Source: Haloferax mediterranei ATCC 33500 (lineage in GTDB: Archaea > Halobacteriota > Halobacteria > Halobacteriales > Haloferacaceae). Taken from it: a DNA stretch of 64,000 nucleotides. Made by a program: the position numbers and the translations under genes. The notes beneath the pieces were generated by a model. The model was given only the letters and a program-made list of their open reading frames with translations. It had not been told where the DNA came from and searched no databases. Shown here piece after piece: positions 8,554 to 16,730 of this stretch; the first letter of the stretch is position 1, and each line of letters begins with the position of its first letter. The DNA is taken from positions 62,001 to 126,000 of the forward strand of contig NC_017943.1 of assembly GCF_000306765.2 (NCBI RefSeq), in the 5' to 3' direction.

Positions 8554-9768
8554 TTAGAGTGATTGGTGTACGAGGTCGGAGACGATGCGGTCCCGTTCGA
8601 GGTGGGACGAAACGATGCGTTCTGTGTCGTCGGGCGTCACGCTCCCGTACCAGATGCTGTCGGGATAGACGGTGACGATGGGACCGTCGCCGCACTGGCC
8701 GAGACACGAACTGCGCGTGATTCGGACATCGCAGTCGCCCGAGTTCCGCGCCTGCTGTCTGAGTTGTTCGAGCACGGTGGCCGCGCCGCTTGCGGCGCAG
8801 GTCTGGTTCGTACAGACGGCGACGTGTTTTTCAGGGGCGTCGTGGACGTGCGGGTCGTCGTCGACGTCGCTCCGGTCGGCGTGTTCGGCTTGGTGGACCA
8901 GCGAGCGGAGCATCGCGCGAGCGCCGCCTTGGTCGTCTTCGTAGCCCGACAGTTCGACTTTGTACTTGCAGGTATCACACGACATCTCCACGCTCCCCGA
9001 GCGCGCTTCCTGACAGCGGTCGACGAGCGCATCGACGAGTCGGTCGTCGGTTCCGAGCGGTCCCGACGCACCGGCGCGGACGTACGGGTACTCGTCGTCG
9101 AACGTCTCCGTCTTGTCGATAATTCGCTGCGTCAGCACGCCGTCGCCGAGCATGTACGGGAGGACGACGACCGCATCGGGGCGGTCTTTTGCGACGGTGT
9201 GGAGCGTCTCTTCGAGGCGCGGCGAGGTCACGCCGATGAACGTCGATTCGACGCGCGTGAACCCCCTGCCTTCGTACAGGAGCCGAGCCAGTTTGTGAAC
9301 GTCGCCGTTCGAGTCCGGGTCGCTCGACCCGCGGGCGCACAGCACGACTGCCACGTCGTCGTCATCTCGGTCGACGCCGAGGTCAGCTTCGACCCCGCGA
9401 ACGCGGTCGTCGAGCAGGTCTACAACCGACGGGTGGATGCCGAGGTGCGACCCGAAGTGGAAGGTTACGTCGTCGTACTTCGTCCGGGCGACCTGGACCG
9501 CCATCGGAACGTCGTTTTTGACGTGGCTCGCAGCGAACAACGACAACGGAACGACGGTCAACGTCTGACAGGTCGGTGCCAGCGTCTCGATGGCGTCTTC
9601 TATCGACGGGTCGGCAAGCTCGATATACGCCGCGTCGACCGGAATCGACAGTTCCGATTCTAGCTTGGCGGCGAGCGTCCGAACCTGTTCGTTCGACTTC
9701 TCCCGGCGGGACCCGTGTCCCACGAGGAGAATCGCGTCGTCGTCGAGTGATAGCTGCTCAGTACTCAT
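8554..9768 (-). CDS. cbiX: Sirohydrochlorin cobaltochelatase CbiX with C-terminal [2Fe-2S] domain
   Basis: A 404-residue chelatase inserting Co2+ into sirohydrochlorin, the first committed step of the early-cobalt (anaerobic) route. The N-terminal half has ILLVGHGSRREKSNE with the metal-binding His18 and a second CbiX lobe ending in VVLPYMLGDG. A CDTC motif follows, then a thioredoxin-like ferredoxin domain with CTNQTC (about residue 314) and SSCLGQCGDGP (about 352), the usual four-cysteine [2Fe-2S] pattern. I chose the ATG at 9768 (MSTEQLSLDD), which overlaps the stop of the upstream gene by one base (TAATG); an in-frame 30-residue extension is less likely. Confidence 0.92.
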   Translation of the reverse strand: MSTEQLSLDDDAILLVGHGSRREKSNEQVRTLAAKLESELSIPVDAAYIELADPSIEDAIETLAPTCQTLTVVPLSLFAASHVKNDVPMAVQVARTKYDDVTFHFGSHLGIHPSVVDLLDDRVRGVEADLGVDRDDDDVAVVLCARGSSDPDSNGDVHKLARLLYEGRGFTRVESTFIGVTSPRLEETLHTVAKDRPDAVVVLPYMLGDGVLTQRIIDKTETFDDEYPYVRAGASGPLGTDDRLVDALVDRCQEARSGSVEMSCDTCKYKVELSGYEDDQGGARAMLRSLVHQAEHADRSDVDDDPHVHDAPEKHVAVCTNQTCAASGAATVLEQLRQQARNSGDCDVRITRSSCLGQCGDGPIVTVYPDSIWYGSVTPDDTERIVSSHLERDRIVSDLVHQSL

Positions 9769-10436
9769 TAGTTCTGGGCCTGTTCGAGGCTTCGCGTCAG
9801 TTTCCGCCGACGCGTCGGTGCGAACAGATTCGTCTCGTCGCTTCCGTCGTAGACCCACGTTCCGAACGGGGCCGCGGCGTCATCGTCGAGACCGAACCAG
9901 TAGCCACCCGAGGAGGTTTCGCTGATGTCGCCGGTCGGCGCGTCAACCGGGCAAGATTCGAGTAGCCCGTCAATCGTCTCCAGAAGGGTTCGGTCGTCGT
10001 GGACGAACGAGATGCCGACCGTCCCGCTGGACGATTTGAAACAGACGGTCCCGCAACTTTCGAGCAGTCCGCGGAGGAGTTGCTTCCGGTACTCGTCGAA
10101 CACGTCGAACCGGTAGCCACCCGCGTCGTCGCCGACCGGGAGGCCGAACGCGCCGGTCGCGCTTTTGATGATGTCGCCTTCGACTGTCACGAGATACTCG
10201 TCTTTCGTCCGGGTGACGGAGGTGTTGTGCGCGTAGGGCCGCTCGGTCACCTGCTGGTCGATGTCGCCGCCGCCGGCAATTGCCGCGACGCGGTTCGCAC
10301 ACGTCTCGTCGTTCGTTCGGACCGTGACTGTATCTGATTCGATGTCGTCACTACCGGCGACGTGGCCCCACAGGTAGGCAGTTTTGGGTGCGCTCTTCAG
10401 GAGGTCAGCCGCTGGTTCGACGTCGGTGTCGCTCAT
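9768..10436 (-). CDS. Unknown protein of the cobalamin operon, between ferredoxin and cbiX
   Basis: This 222-residue protein (start MSDTDVEPAADLLKSAP, ATG at 10436) is not a member of a pathway family I recognise. It appears to have two similar halves: an N-terminal part with VRTNDETCANRVAAIAGGG and a C-terminal part with LLRGLLESCGTVCFKSSSG and TVGISFVHDDRTLLETI. The second segment faintly resembles LAGLIDADG-fold ligand or nucleic-acid binding domains. It has four cysteines, no membrane segment and a high acidic content. It overlaps the ferredoxin gene by 4 bases (ATGA) and cbiX by one base, so it is surely co-expressed with them. A role in cobalt-tetrapyrrole chemistry or regulation is inferred from position only. 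Confidence 0.7.
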   Translation of the reverse strand: MSDTDVEPAADLLKSAPKTAYLWGHVAGSDDIESDTVTVRTNDETCANRVAAIAGGGDIDQQVTERPYAHNTSVTRTKDEYLVTVEGDIIKSATGAFGLPVGDDAGGYRFDVFDEYRKQLLRGLLESCGTVCFKSSSGTVGISFVHDDRTLLETIDGLLESCPVDAPTGDISETSSGGYWFGLDDDAAAPFGTWVYDGSDETNLFAPTRRRKLTRSLEQAQN

Positions 10437-10684
10437 GTCTCTCCCTCCCGAACCGTAATCGCGCCGGGTGGACACGCTCGCGCCGCAAGGTTCGCATCCT
10501 CGATGTCGCCTTCGACGGTCGCAACGACTCTGTCTTTCTCGTCGTCACGCGCAACCTCGACCACGCCCGCTGCGTCCGCATCAATCGTTGCGAGTCCCAT
10601 CTCGTCTTCGACGAATCGCTCGTCGCGGGTGAGACACGCGAAGATGCCGTCGCAGGCCGCTCTGTCGATTTCGATTTCGAACAT
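10433..10684 (-). CDS. Small ferredoxin with three-cysteine (3Fe-4S type) pattern
   Basis: An 83-residue protein with C11-DGIFA-C17 near the N-terminus and ARACPPGAI (C70) near the C-terminus. This is the cysteine layout of single-cluster ferredoxins binding a [3Fe-4S] cluster; the second cysteine of a normal CxxCxxC motif is replaced. The mid-region is highly acidic, as in halophiles. It lies 1 base from a CbiH and overlaps the unknown 222-residue protein by 4 bases. It probably supplies electrons to a cobalamin step, such as ring contraction or cobalt reduction; the exact partner is not shown by the sequence. Confidence 0.8.
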   Translation of the reverse strand: MFEIEIDRAACDGIFACLTRDERFVEDEMGLATIDADAAGVVEVARDDEKDRVVATVEGDIEDANLAARACPPGAITVREGET

Positions 10685-10685
10685 C

Positions 10686-11717
10686 TCAGTACTCGTATTT
10701 CTGTTCGTAGCCGCGGGGCGTCACCATGCGGTCGTCCCACACGTACGTCTCCTCGTTGCCGACGAGCAGCGTCGTCGTCATGTCCACGAGGTCCGTCTCA
10801 CCGAGTTCGAGCAGGTCCTGTAGTTCGACGATTTCCACTCGTTCGTCCTCACGACCCGCGCCGTGGACGATGCCGACCGGCGTCTCTGGGTCGCGGTGTT
10901 CGAGCAGAATCTCGCAACACTTCTCGTAGTTCGACCGCCGCTTTCGGCTCCACGGGTTGTAGATAACGATGGTGAAGCCCTCTTTCGCGGCCGAGTGCAG
11001 ACGCGACTCGATTGTCGGCATCGAGGTCAGGTGGTCCGAGAGGCTGATGGTAACCGTGTCGTTCACTAGGGGCGCGCCCAGTCGCGCAGCACACGACTGC
11101 GCGGCGGGAACGCCGGCAACAACGTCGAAGTCGACCATGTCAGCGGTCGCGCCCTTCGATTCGAGGATTTCGAGCGCGAGTCCGGCCAGCGCGTAGACGT
11201 TCGGGTCGCCGCTGCCGACGATTGCGACGTCGTTTCCGGCGAGCGTCCGGTCGATTGCCTCTTCGGTTCGGGAGACTTCACCGCACATCGGCGTCGAGTA
11301 GATGTCCTCGGCACCTTCCACGATGTCGTCGGGGAGAAGTTCGACGTAGGTCGTGTAGCCGACGATGTGCTCAGCATCTCGGAGCGTTTCTTTCGCCAGC
11401 GACGTCATCTCGCTCGGGCGACCCGGTCCGAGACCGACTGCGACGAGTTGGCCCGGTTCGCCGTCGAAGTCGTCGACGGTCGCCTCGACCTTCTCGTCGG
11501 TCTGTTTTTTCTTCGAACTTCCGCATCCGGAACTCGACGAGGACTTGGATTTGGAGGAACCGCCGCACTTCGAGGATGAGGAGTCGGTCGATTCAGTTGG
11601 CTCAGCCGATTTGCTCGACTTCCCGCCGCATTTCGAGGTCGTTTCCTTCGTCTCTTCGGTCGAGTCAGTCGTCGTTCCGCCGCACTTCGATTCGGTCTCT
11701 GTGTCTGTTTCGCTCAT
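10686..11717 (-). CDS. cbiH: Cobalt-factor III C17-methyltransferase (CbiH paralogue) with Cys-Gly-rich N-terminal extension
   Basis: A 343-residue tetrapyrrole methylase. The catalytic domain begins at about residue 90 with LVAVGLGPGRPSEMTSLA and contains VGSGDPNVYALAGLALE, both typical of the ring-contracting C17-methyltransferase. The first 80 residues are odd: a Ser/Thr/Lys-rich stretch with three KCGG motifs (Cys12, Cys30, Cys51) and one GCG (Cys65). Four regularly placed cysteines could bind a metal or Fe-S cluster. Some bacterial CbiH enzymes carry an Fe-S-bearing extension, but at the C-terminus. A second CbiH-like gene lies immediately upstream, 2 bases away. Confidence 0.87.
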   Translation of the reverse strand: MSETDTETESKCGGTTTDSTEETKETTSKCGGKSSKSAEPTESTDSSSSKCGGSSKSKSSSSSGCGSSKKKQTDEKVEATVDDFDGEPGQLVAVGLGPGRPSEMTSLAKETLRDAEHIVGYTTYVELLPDDIVEGAEDIYSTPMCGEVSRTEEAIDRTLAGNDVAIVGSGDPNVYALAGLALEILESKGATADMVDFDVVAGVPAAQSCAARLGAPLVNDTVTISLSDHLTSMPTIESRLHSAAKEGFTIVIYNPWSRKRRSNYEKCCEILLEHRDPETPVGIVHGAGREDERVEIVELQDLLELGETDLVDMTTTLLVGNEETYVWDDRMVTPRGYEQKYEY

Positions 11718-11719
11718 GG

Positions 11720-12571
11720 TTAGAAGTCGTCGACGTCGCGCCCGCCGCGGGGCGTGACGAGGTACGTTTCGTAGTCGTTACTCCACGGTTCGGTCTCGTG
11801 CGTCCCGATGAGAATCGACGTTCCCATCCCGCCGACGTCCTCGTCGTGGGATTTCGCGTCGCCGAGGGTCGTAATCGAGAACGTCTCGTCGTCCAGATTC
11901 CGCCCCGATTCGCCGCGACCGGCGTCGTTGAAGATGCCGACTGGAACGTCGTCAGCGCGTTCTTCCCGGACGATGTCGATGGCGCGGGTGTAGTTTCGCC
12001 AGCAGTTGTACAGCACGATGACGAAGTTGCTGATGGCGGCCGCGCGCAGTTTCTCCTCGATTTCGTCCCATCCACGCCACTTGTCGGACAGCGAAATCGT
12101 ACAGAAGTCGTTCGACAGCGGCGCGCCCATCATCGCCGCGCCGCCGAGTGCCGCAGTCACGCCGGGAACGATTTCGATGGGAACGTCCGTCGCGTCGTCG
12201 GCGTCCGCCATCGTGAACACGAGGTCGGACTTGCCGTAGACGTTCGGGTCGCCGCCGGAGACGTGCGCGACGTCCTCACCCTCTCGAACGCGCTCGAAGG
12301 CCTCTCGGGTCAGTTCGACCTGTTGGCCCATCGAGGAACGGACGACTTCGGGCCCCTCGTCGCTGTCTTCGGGCGGGAGCGTGTCGTCGTCGCGGAGGAA
12401 CTCCTGATACAGGTTCGACGCGACGACGCAATCGGCAGTCTGGATGACCTCTTTGGCGCGCTGAGTCATGTGCGCGGGGAGGCCGGGGCCGATGCCGACG
12501 ACGTAGAGCGTGCCGTAGTCGTCAGGGGCTTCTTCGCGGTCGCCTGTCGTCGTCGCTGCGCCTTCGCTCAT
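11720..12571 (-). CDS. cbiH: Cobalt-precorrin-3B C17-methyltransferase, second CbiH-like paralogue
   Basis: A 283-residue tetrapyrrole methylase with LYVVGIGPGLPAHMTQRA (about residue 21) and HVSGGDPNVYG, the two SAM-binding signatures, and VTPRGG near the C-terminus as in CbiH/CobJ. It lacks the cysteine-rich extension of its neighbour. Two CbiH-like genes side by side suggest division of labour: one may do C17 methylation with ring contraction and the other may be specialised or regulatory. I cannot tell which does which. It overlaps cbiG by 4 bases (ATGA). Confidence 0.87.
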   Translation of the reverse strand: MSEGAATTTGDREEAPDDYGTLYVVGIGPGLPAHMTQRAKEVIQTADCVVASNLYQEFLRDDDTLPPEDSDEGPEVVRSSMGQQVELTREAFERVREGEDVAHVSGGDPNVYGKSDLVFTMADADDATDVPIEIVPGVTAALGGAAMMGAPLSNDFCTISLSDKWRGWDEIEEKLRAAAISNFVIVLYNCWRNYTRAIDIVREERADDVPVGIFNDAGRGESGRNLDDETFSITTLGDAKSHDEDVGGMGTSILIGTHETEPWSNDYETYLVTPRGGRDVDDF

Positions 12572-13536
12572 CGTCCCACCGCCACGGTCACCGCATCGTC
12601 GTAGCGCTGTTTCTTCACGACGAGTTCGTGGTCACGGCCGCCGGCAATCGCGCTCGCTTCGGCGATGCCCGGCCAGCCGATGAGTTCCTTCGACCGCGAC
12701 GGGGTCGGGCCTTCGAACTCGGTGAGCGTCTCCTTCTCGAAGTAGACGACGCCCGCGCCGATTTCTTGGGCGGCGTCGAGCATCCCGGGTTCGTCGGCCT
12801 TTCGTGTGCCCGTCGCAACGAAGTCAACGTCGTCCCACGTGCAGTCGGCGTCGTCGAGCGCTTGCTCCCACGCGGTCAGGAACTGCTCTTTTTTCGCGCC
12901 GGAGACGCTTCCGGTTCCGAGGACGACCCCGTCCTCGCCGTTTCGCTTGAGGACGGTCACGTCGTCGTCGACGAGAACCGCCTTCGGTCCGTCGAGTCGG
13001 GCAACCGGTCCGAGTTCGTCGTTGAGGACGGCGAGGTTCGTCGCAACGGTCGAATCGCCGTTGACGACGTGCGTGTCGAGCGCCTTCGCCTTGCTCTCGA
13101 CACCCTGTTTTCCGGCCGCCTCGGAGGCGGTCGTCATCGCCGGAACAGCGCCGAGTTTCGACAGGTCGTAGGCGACCTGATTCGCACCGTGGTGTCCGCC
13201 GGTAAGCGGGATTGCCCACGTTAGTTCTTCGTCGACGACGACGACCGCCGGGTCTTCCCACTTGTCGTCGAGGAGTCCGGCGGTCTTTCGCATGGCGATA
13301 CCGCTCGCCATCAGGCCGACGAAACAGTCGTATTCGCCCCAGTGCTCAGCGAACACGTCGCCGTGGTAGGTGAGGATGTCTATTCGGTCGTACTCGTCTG
13401 CGAGGTCGCGCTTGATTTCCTCCGCCGTGTCGAGTTTTCGCTCGAAACTGACGATGCCAATCTCGCGTGCGACCTCGCCGTCGCTGTCTGGCGTCTGACA
13501 GTGGCCACTGCCAGAGTCTGTCGAATTATCGCTCAT
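12568..13536 (-). CDS. cbiG: Cobalt-precorrin-5A hydrolase CbiG
   Basis: A 322-residue CbiG, which opens the delta-lactone ring of cobalt-precorrin-5A and releases the extruded C20 fragment as acetaldehyde. The central segment [16 protein letters not shown] followed by [23 protein letters not shown] is the conserved CbiG core. The C-terminal part ([22 protein letters not shown]) is the CobE/CbiG C-terminal domain. It overlaps cbiF and the next cbiH by 4 bases each. The protein is soluble and of normal length; nothing is missing. Confidence 0.93.
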   Translation of the reverse strand: MSDNSTDSGSGHCQTPDSDGEVAREIGIVSFERKLDTAEEIKRDLADEYDRIDILTYHGDVFAEHWGEYDCFVGLMASGIAMRKTAGLLDDKWEDPAVVVVDEELTWAIPLTGGHHGANQVAYDLSKLGAVPAMTTASEAAGKQGVESKAKALDTHVVNGDSTVATNLAVLNDELGPVARLDGPKAVLVDDDVTVLKRNGEDGVVLGTGSVSGAKKEQFLTAWEQALDDADCTWDDVDFVATGTRKADEPGMLDAAQEIGAGVVYFEKETLTEFEGPTPSRSKELIGWPGIAEASAIAGGRDHELVVKKQRYDDAVTVAVGR

Positions 13537-14372
13537 TGTGCATCACGCTCTTGTTCTGAAGAATCGTTTTCGTCGTTCGGCGCGTCTCCCCCGCGGGCCC
13601 AGTCGCCGTAGAGGAATGACCGCTCGTAGTCCGAGCCAGTGATAGCGTCACCAATCATCACGAGTGCCGAGGCCCGGTAGCCGGCCTCGGACACTTTCTC
13701 GCCAATCGTCTCGATGGTTCCTTCGATGATATCCTCGTCCGGCCACGAGGCGTGGTAGACGACGGCGACCGGCGTGTCGGGGTCGTGTCCCTCGTCGAGC
13801 AGTCGGTCCATCGTCTCTTCGACGGCGTGCGTGCCGAGGTAGATACACACCGTCGTGTCGCCGAAGCCGACGAAATCACTGATGTGGTCTTCCTCGGGAG
13901 AGAGCGTCCGGCCCTGTGGCCGGGTGAAGACGACGTGGTTTGCGACTTCGTTCAGCGTCAACTGAGTTCGGAGGGTCGCGCTCGCGGCGAACGCCGACGT
14001 GACGCCGGGAACGAGATACGTCGGGACTCCTTCCTTCGCCAGTGCGTCCATCTGTTCGAGCGCCGCGCCGTATATCGCCGGGTCGCCGCTGTGGAGTCGG
14101 ACGACTGTTCTGCCCGCCTCGTAGGCGTCGGCCATCAGCGGAATCAGCTCTTCGAGGTCCTTCCCGACGCTGTTTACCTGCTCGGCGTCCGCACAGTACT
14201 CGTCTAAGAGTTCGCTGTTCACGAGCGACCCAGCGTGGACAACGAGGTCCGCTTCTTCGACGAGGTTCTTTCCGGCGACCGTGAGCAGTTCAGGGTCGCC
14301 CGGTCCGGCACCGATGAAGGGAATTCCCTCGTTGTCGGTGAATCCGGTGTCTGCGTCTCCGTCGGCCGTCAC
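13533..14372 (-). CDS. cbiF: Cobalt-precorrin-4 C11-methyltransferase CbiF
   Basis: A 279-residue SAM-dependent tetrapyrrole methylase. PFIGAGPGDPELLTVAG near residue 20 and VVRLHSGDPAIYGAALEQ are the typical CbiF/CobM signatures. It methylates C11 of cobalt-precorrin-4. The C-terminus has an extra hydrophilic tail rich in Asp/Asn/Glu, common in halophilic proteins. It overlaps cbiL and cbiG by 4 bases each, so the operon is translationally coupled. Confidence 0.93.
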   Translation of the reverse strand: MTADGDADTGFTDNEGIPFIGAGPGDPELLTVAGKNLVEEADLVVHAGSLVNSELLDEYCADAEQVNSVGKDLEELIPLMADAYEAGRTVVRLHSGDPAIYGAALEQMDALAKEGVPTYLVPGVTSAFAASATLRTQLTLNEVANHVVFTRPQGRTLSPEEDHISDFVGFGDTTVCIYLGTHAVEETMDRLLDEGHDPDTPVAVVYHASWPDEDIIEGTIETIGEKVSEAGYRASALVMIGDAITGSDYERSFLYGDWARGGDAPNDENDSSEQERDAQ

Positions 14373-15076
14373 GCTGACCCCTCCGAGTCCACACCGTCGA
14401 ACTCCGCGGTCGCAACGTCACGTTCGAGACCTTCGCGCTCTGCGTACGCCAGCGTGTAGTAATCGCGCTCTTCGATTTCCTTCGGGTCGGACGTGACGAG
14501 CGTCTCTCCCTGTTCCATGAAGAGTCGGCGGCCGAACTTCACGTCGTAGCCAGCGTCCGTCAGTCCCTCGTGGGTCGCCACGGCGTCGGTGACTTTGAAC
14601 AGAATCATCCGGTCTGGGCCTGTCGGTGCCGCCCCGTTTGCGGCCTCGCGAAGCGAGAGTCCGGTTCCCGATTCGATTTCGACGCCGAGTGCGGTGGCGA
14701 ACGCCGTCATCGCACTCACGCCAGGGACGACTTCGAGTTCAACCTCGGGGTGGAACGCGTCGAGCGTCCGGCGGAGGTGTCCGAAGGTCGAATAGACGTT
14801 CGGGTCTCCGAGCGTTACGAACGCAACATCGCTCGATTTCGCTTGTTCTGCTACTTCTGCGGCCGCCTCCTTCCATGCACGACGCAGTTCGTCCGGGTCT
14901 CGCGTCATGGGGAAGTCGAGGTCACCGATGCGCGATTCCGGGACGTGATTCAGTGCAACTGTCCGCGAGAGTCGACCCGGCGAATAGACGACATCGACCG
15001 ATTCGAGGATTTGCTTTCCTTTGACGGTCACGAGGTCGGCGTCACCGGGGCCTAATCCAACACCGTAAACGGTCAT
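14369..15076 (-). CDS. cbiL: Cobalt-factor II C20-methyltransferase CbiL
   Basis: A 235-residue tetrapyrrole methylase that adds the C20 methyl to cobalt-factor II. It begins MTVYGVGLGPGDADLVTVKG, the exact glycine-rich start of CbiL/CobI, and has FVTLGDPNVYSTFGHLRR, the second SAM-binding loop. The start codon overlaps the stop of cbiT by one base, and the end overlaps cbiF by 4 bases. Length and motifs are normal for the family. Confidence 0.93.
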   Translation of the reverse strand: MTVYGVGLGPGDADLVTVKGKQILESVDVVYSPGRLSRTVALNHVPESRIGDLDFPMTRDPDELRRAWKEAAAEVAEQAKSSDVAFVTLGDPNVYSTFGHLRRTLDAFHPEVELEVVPGVSAMTAFATALGVEIESGTGLSLREAANGAAPTGPDRMILFKVTDAVATHEGLTDAGYDVKFGRRLFMEQGETLVTSDPKEIEERDYYTLAYAEREGLERDVATAEFDGVDSEGSA

Positions 15077-15633
15077 CAGTCCAGCCCTCCGGCGTCACGC
15101 CGCCCGACGATAACGTAGACGGGGTTGTTCGACCGGAAACTCGTCGCACCGGCGAGTTCGTAGCCGTGACTCACCTGCATCTGGACGACCTCCGAGAGCA
15201 GGTCCCGCTCGCGGAACGCTTCGATAGCCGCGCCGGTCGGTTCGACGCGGGAGACGTTCATCACGATTCGGTCGACGTCGGTGTCCACGGCGTGGTCCAA
15301 CACCGCCTCGAAGTTTCGACTCCCGCCGACGAACATCGCGTCTGCGTCATCTGGAAGGCCGCTCGGCGCTTCTGCTTCGCGAAGCGTCACGTCGGCGTCG
15401 TAGTCGTTTGCCGCGAGGTTCTTCCGGGTCACCTCCAGCCGATTCGGTTTCCGTTCGACAGCCGTTACTCGTTGGACTCGTTGTGCCGCTTCGATGCTGA
15501 CCGAACCGGTACACGACCCGACATCGACGAAGTGGTCAGTCGGGCGCAAGTCGAGTTTTTCGAGCGTGACAGCTCTCACCTCTGGCTTTGTGGGTCCTGC
15601 CTTGGCGTCGTGAGGAAGCGTTACGCGTGGCAT
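15076..15633 (-). CDS. cbiT: Cobalt-precorrin-6B C15-methyltransferase (decarboxylating) CbiT; first gene of main cbi operon
   Basis: A 185-residue class I SAM methyltransferase. VDVGSCTGSVSIEAAQ is motif I and the protein begins with a short segment ending GPTKPEVRAVTLEKL, typical of CbiT, which methylates C15 and decarboxylates the C12 acetate. It heads an 11-gene minus-strand operon that runs to the beta-propeller gene. A TATA-like CTTAAAAAC at 15657-15665 lies about 25 bases before the ATG, so the mRNA is probably leaderless. Confidence 0.92.
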   Translation of the reverse strand: MPRVTLPHDAKAGPTKPEVRAVTLEKLDLRPTDHFVDVGSCTGSVSIEAAQRVQRVTAVERKPNRLEVTRKNLAANDYDADVTLREAEAPSGLPDDADAMFVGGSRNFEAVLDHAVDTDVDRIVMNVSRVEPTGAAIEAFRERDLLSEVVQMQVSHGYELAGATSFRSNNPVYVIVGRRDAGGLD

Positions 15634-15756
15634 TCGAGTCTACCATCCCGACGGCGCTTAAAAACAATTGTGCTTGTAGTACACCAATTCTGATTTCACA
15701 ACATCGTTGACGGGGTTATTAAACCTGAGTTGCGCTAAGACAACCAAAATTGATTT
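15634..15756. promoter_or_regulatory. Divergent promoters of the cbi operon (minus) and cbiMNQO (plus)
   Basis: On the minus strand a TATA-like CTTAAAAAC (15657-15665) should start cbiT transcription near 15635. Directly upstream, 15673-15681 reads TACTACAAG on the minus strand, the same 9-mer found in the cobN/chlID promoter. On the plus strand TTATTAAAC (15716-15724) is a good TATA box for cbiM, predicting a start near 15747. Shared control of both promoters by cobalt or cobalamin is plausible. I recognised no cobalamin riboswitch. Confidence 0.5.
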
Positions 15757-15798
15757 ATGACCTCGTTCTCGTCAACACGAATACGGAGCGATTCACTG

Positions 15799-16461
15799 AT
15801 GCACATCATGGAAGGGTTCCTTCCACCGTTTTGGGCAATCGTCTGGACCGTCGTTGCCCTCCCAATCGTCGCGTACGGTGCCAAACGAACCCTCACGGCT
15901 GTGAAGACAGACACCAGAACGAAAGCACTCATCGCCATCGGGACGGCGTTCGTCTTCGTCCTCTCGGCACTCAAACTGCCGTCGGTGGTGGGAAGTAGCT
16001 CTCATCCGACCGGGACGGGCGTGATGGTCGTCCTGTTCGGTCCAGCAGTGACCGCATTCGCTGCGACTATCGTCCTTCTGTACCAGTCGCTACTTCTCGC
16101 TCACGGCGGACTCACGACACTCGGTGCGAACGTCACGGCGATGGGAATCGTCGGCCCGTTCGTCGGTTGGGCCGCATATCGGTTGGTTCGTCCGCACCTC
16201 TCGCTCGAACAGGCGACGTTCGTCGCTGCGGTCCTCACTGACTGGGTGACCTATCTCACCACGTCAGTTCAACTTGGGTTGGCGTTCCCCGGCGGAGAGG
16301 GGATTGCTGGCGTCGTTTCATCGACTGTCGATTTCGCGGCGGTGTTCGCCATCACACAACTTCCGATTGGAATCTTCGAGGGACTCATCGCGGCGGCGCT
16401 CGTCGGCTATCTCGTCCGCGTTGGCTCGATTACGAAAGACCGACTGGGGGTTACAGCATGA
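15799..16461 (+). CDS. cbiM: Cobalt ECF transporter substrate-binding membrane protein CbiM
   Basis: A 220-residue membrane protein with about six to seven hydrophobic segments. It begins MHIMEGFLPPFWA. In the CbiM/NikM family the free N-terminal Met-His coordinates the metal, which decides the start at 15799 rather than the in-frame ATG at 15757. A Shine-Dalgarno-like GGAG at 15785-15788 lies 10 bases before this start. Typical CbiM segments follow (SSSHPTGTGVMVVLFGP and LLAHGGLTTLGANVTAMG). It is the first gene of cbiMNQO and binds Co2+ for uptake in support of B12 synthesis. Confidence 0.93.
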   Translation: MHIMEGFLPPFWAIVWTVVALPIVAYGAKRTLTAVKTDTRTKALIAIGTAFVFVLSALKLPSVVGSSSHPTGTGVMVVLFGPAVTAFAATIVLLYQSLLLAHGGLTTLGANVTAMGIVGPFVGWAAYRLVRPHLSLEQATFVAAVLTDWVTYLTTSVQLGLAFPGGEGIAGVVSSTVDFAAVFAITQLPIGIFEGLIAAALVGYLVRVGSITKDRLGVTA

Positions 16462-16730
16462 AGCGACCGCTCGCAGTCGGCGTCTTGGTCGTCTTTGCTA
16501 TCATCCTCAGTACGATGGCAGTGGCTGGACTCGGTGCGACAGACGAGCAGGCGGTTGCGACTATCGAAGACAAAGCCCCGGACTACAGTCCGTGGGCGAG
16601 TTCCGTCTGGTCGCCACCGGGTGGGTATGGTGAACTGGCGTTGTTCGCCCTCCAAGGCGGTGTTGCGGCCTTCGTCCTGGCGTACTACGTTGAGCGCCTC
16701 AGAGACGGGACACATGCACCGGACGCTTGA
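16458..16730 (+). CDS. cbiN: Cobalt transporter accessory membrane protein CbiN
   Basis: A 90-residue protein with an N-terminal hydrophobic helix (VGVLVVFAIILSTMAVAGL), an extracytoplasmic loop containing IEDKAPDYSPWASSVW, and a C-terminal helix (LALFALQGGVAAFVLAYYV). This two-helix layout is that of CbiN, which aids metal loading of CbiM. The ATG overlaps the cbiM stop by 4 bases, and the end overlaps cbiQ by 17 bases. Length is normal. Confidence 0.92.
   Translation: MKRPLAVGVLVVFAIILSTMAVAGLGATDEQAVATIEDKAPDYSPWASSVWSPPGGYGELALFALQGGVAAFVLAYYVERLRDGTHAPDA

Noticed and set aside
15757..15798. Longer CbiM start at 15757
   Set aside because: It would bury the metal-binding N-terminal Met-His; the ATG at 15799 has a GGAG site and gives the canonical MHIMEGF start.
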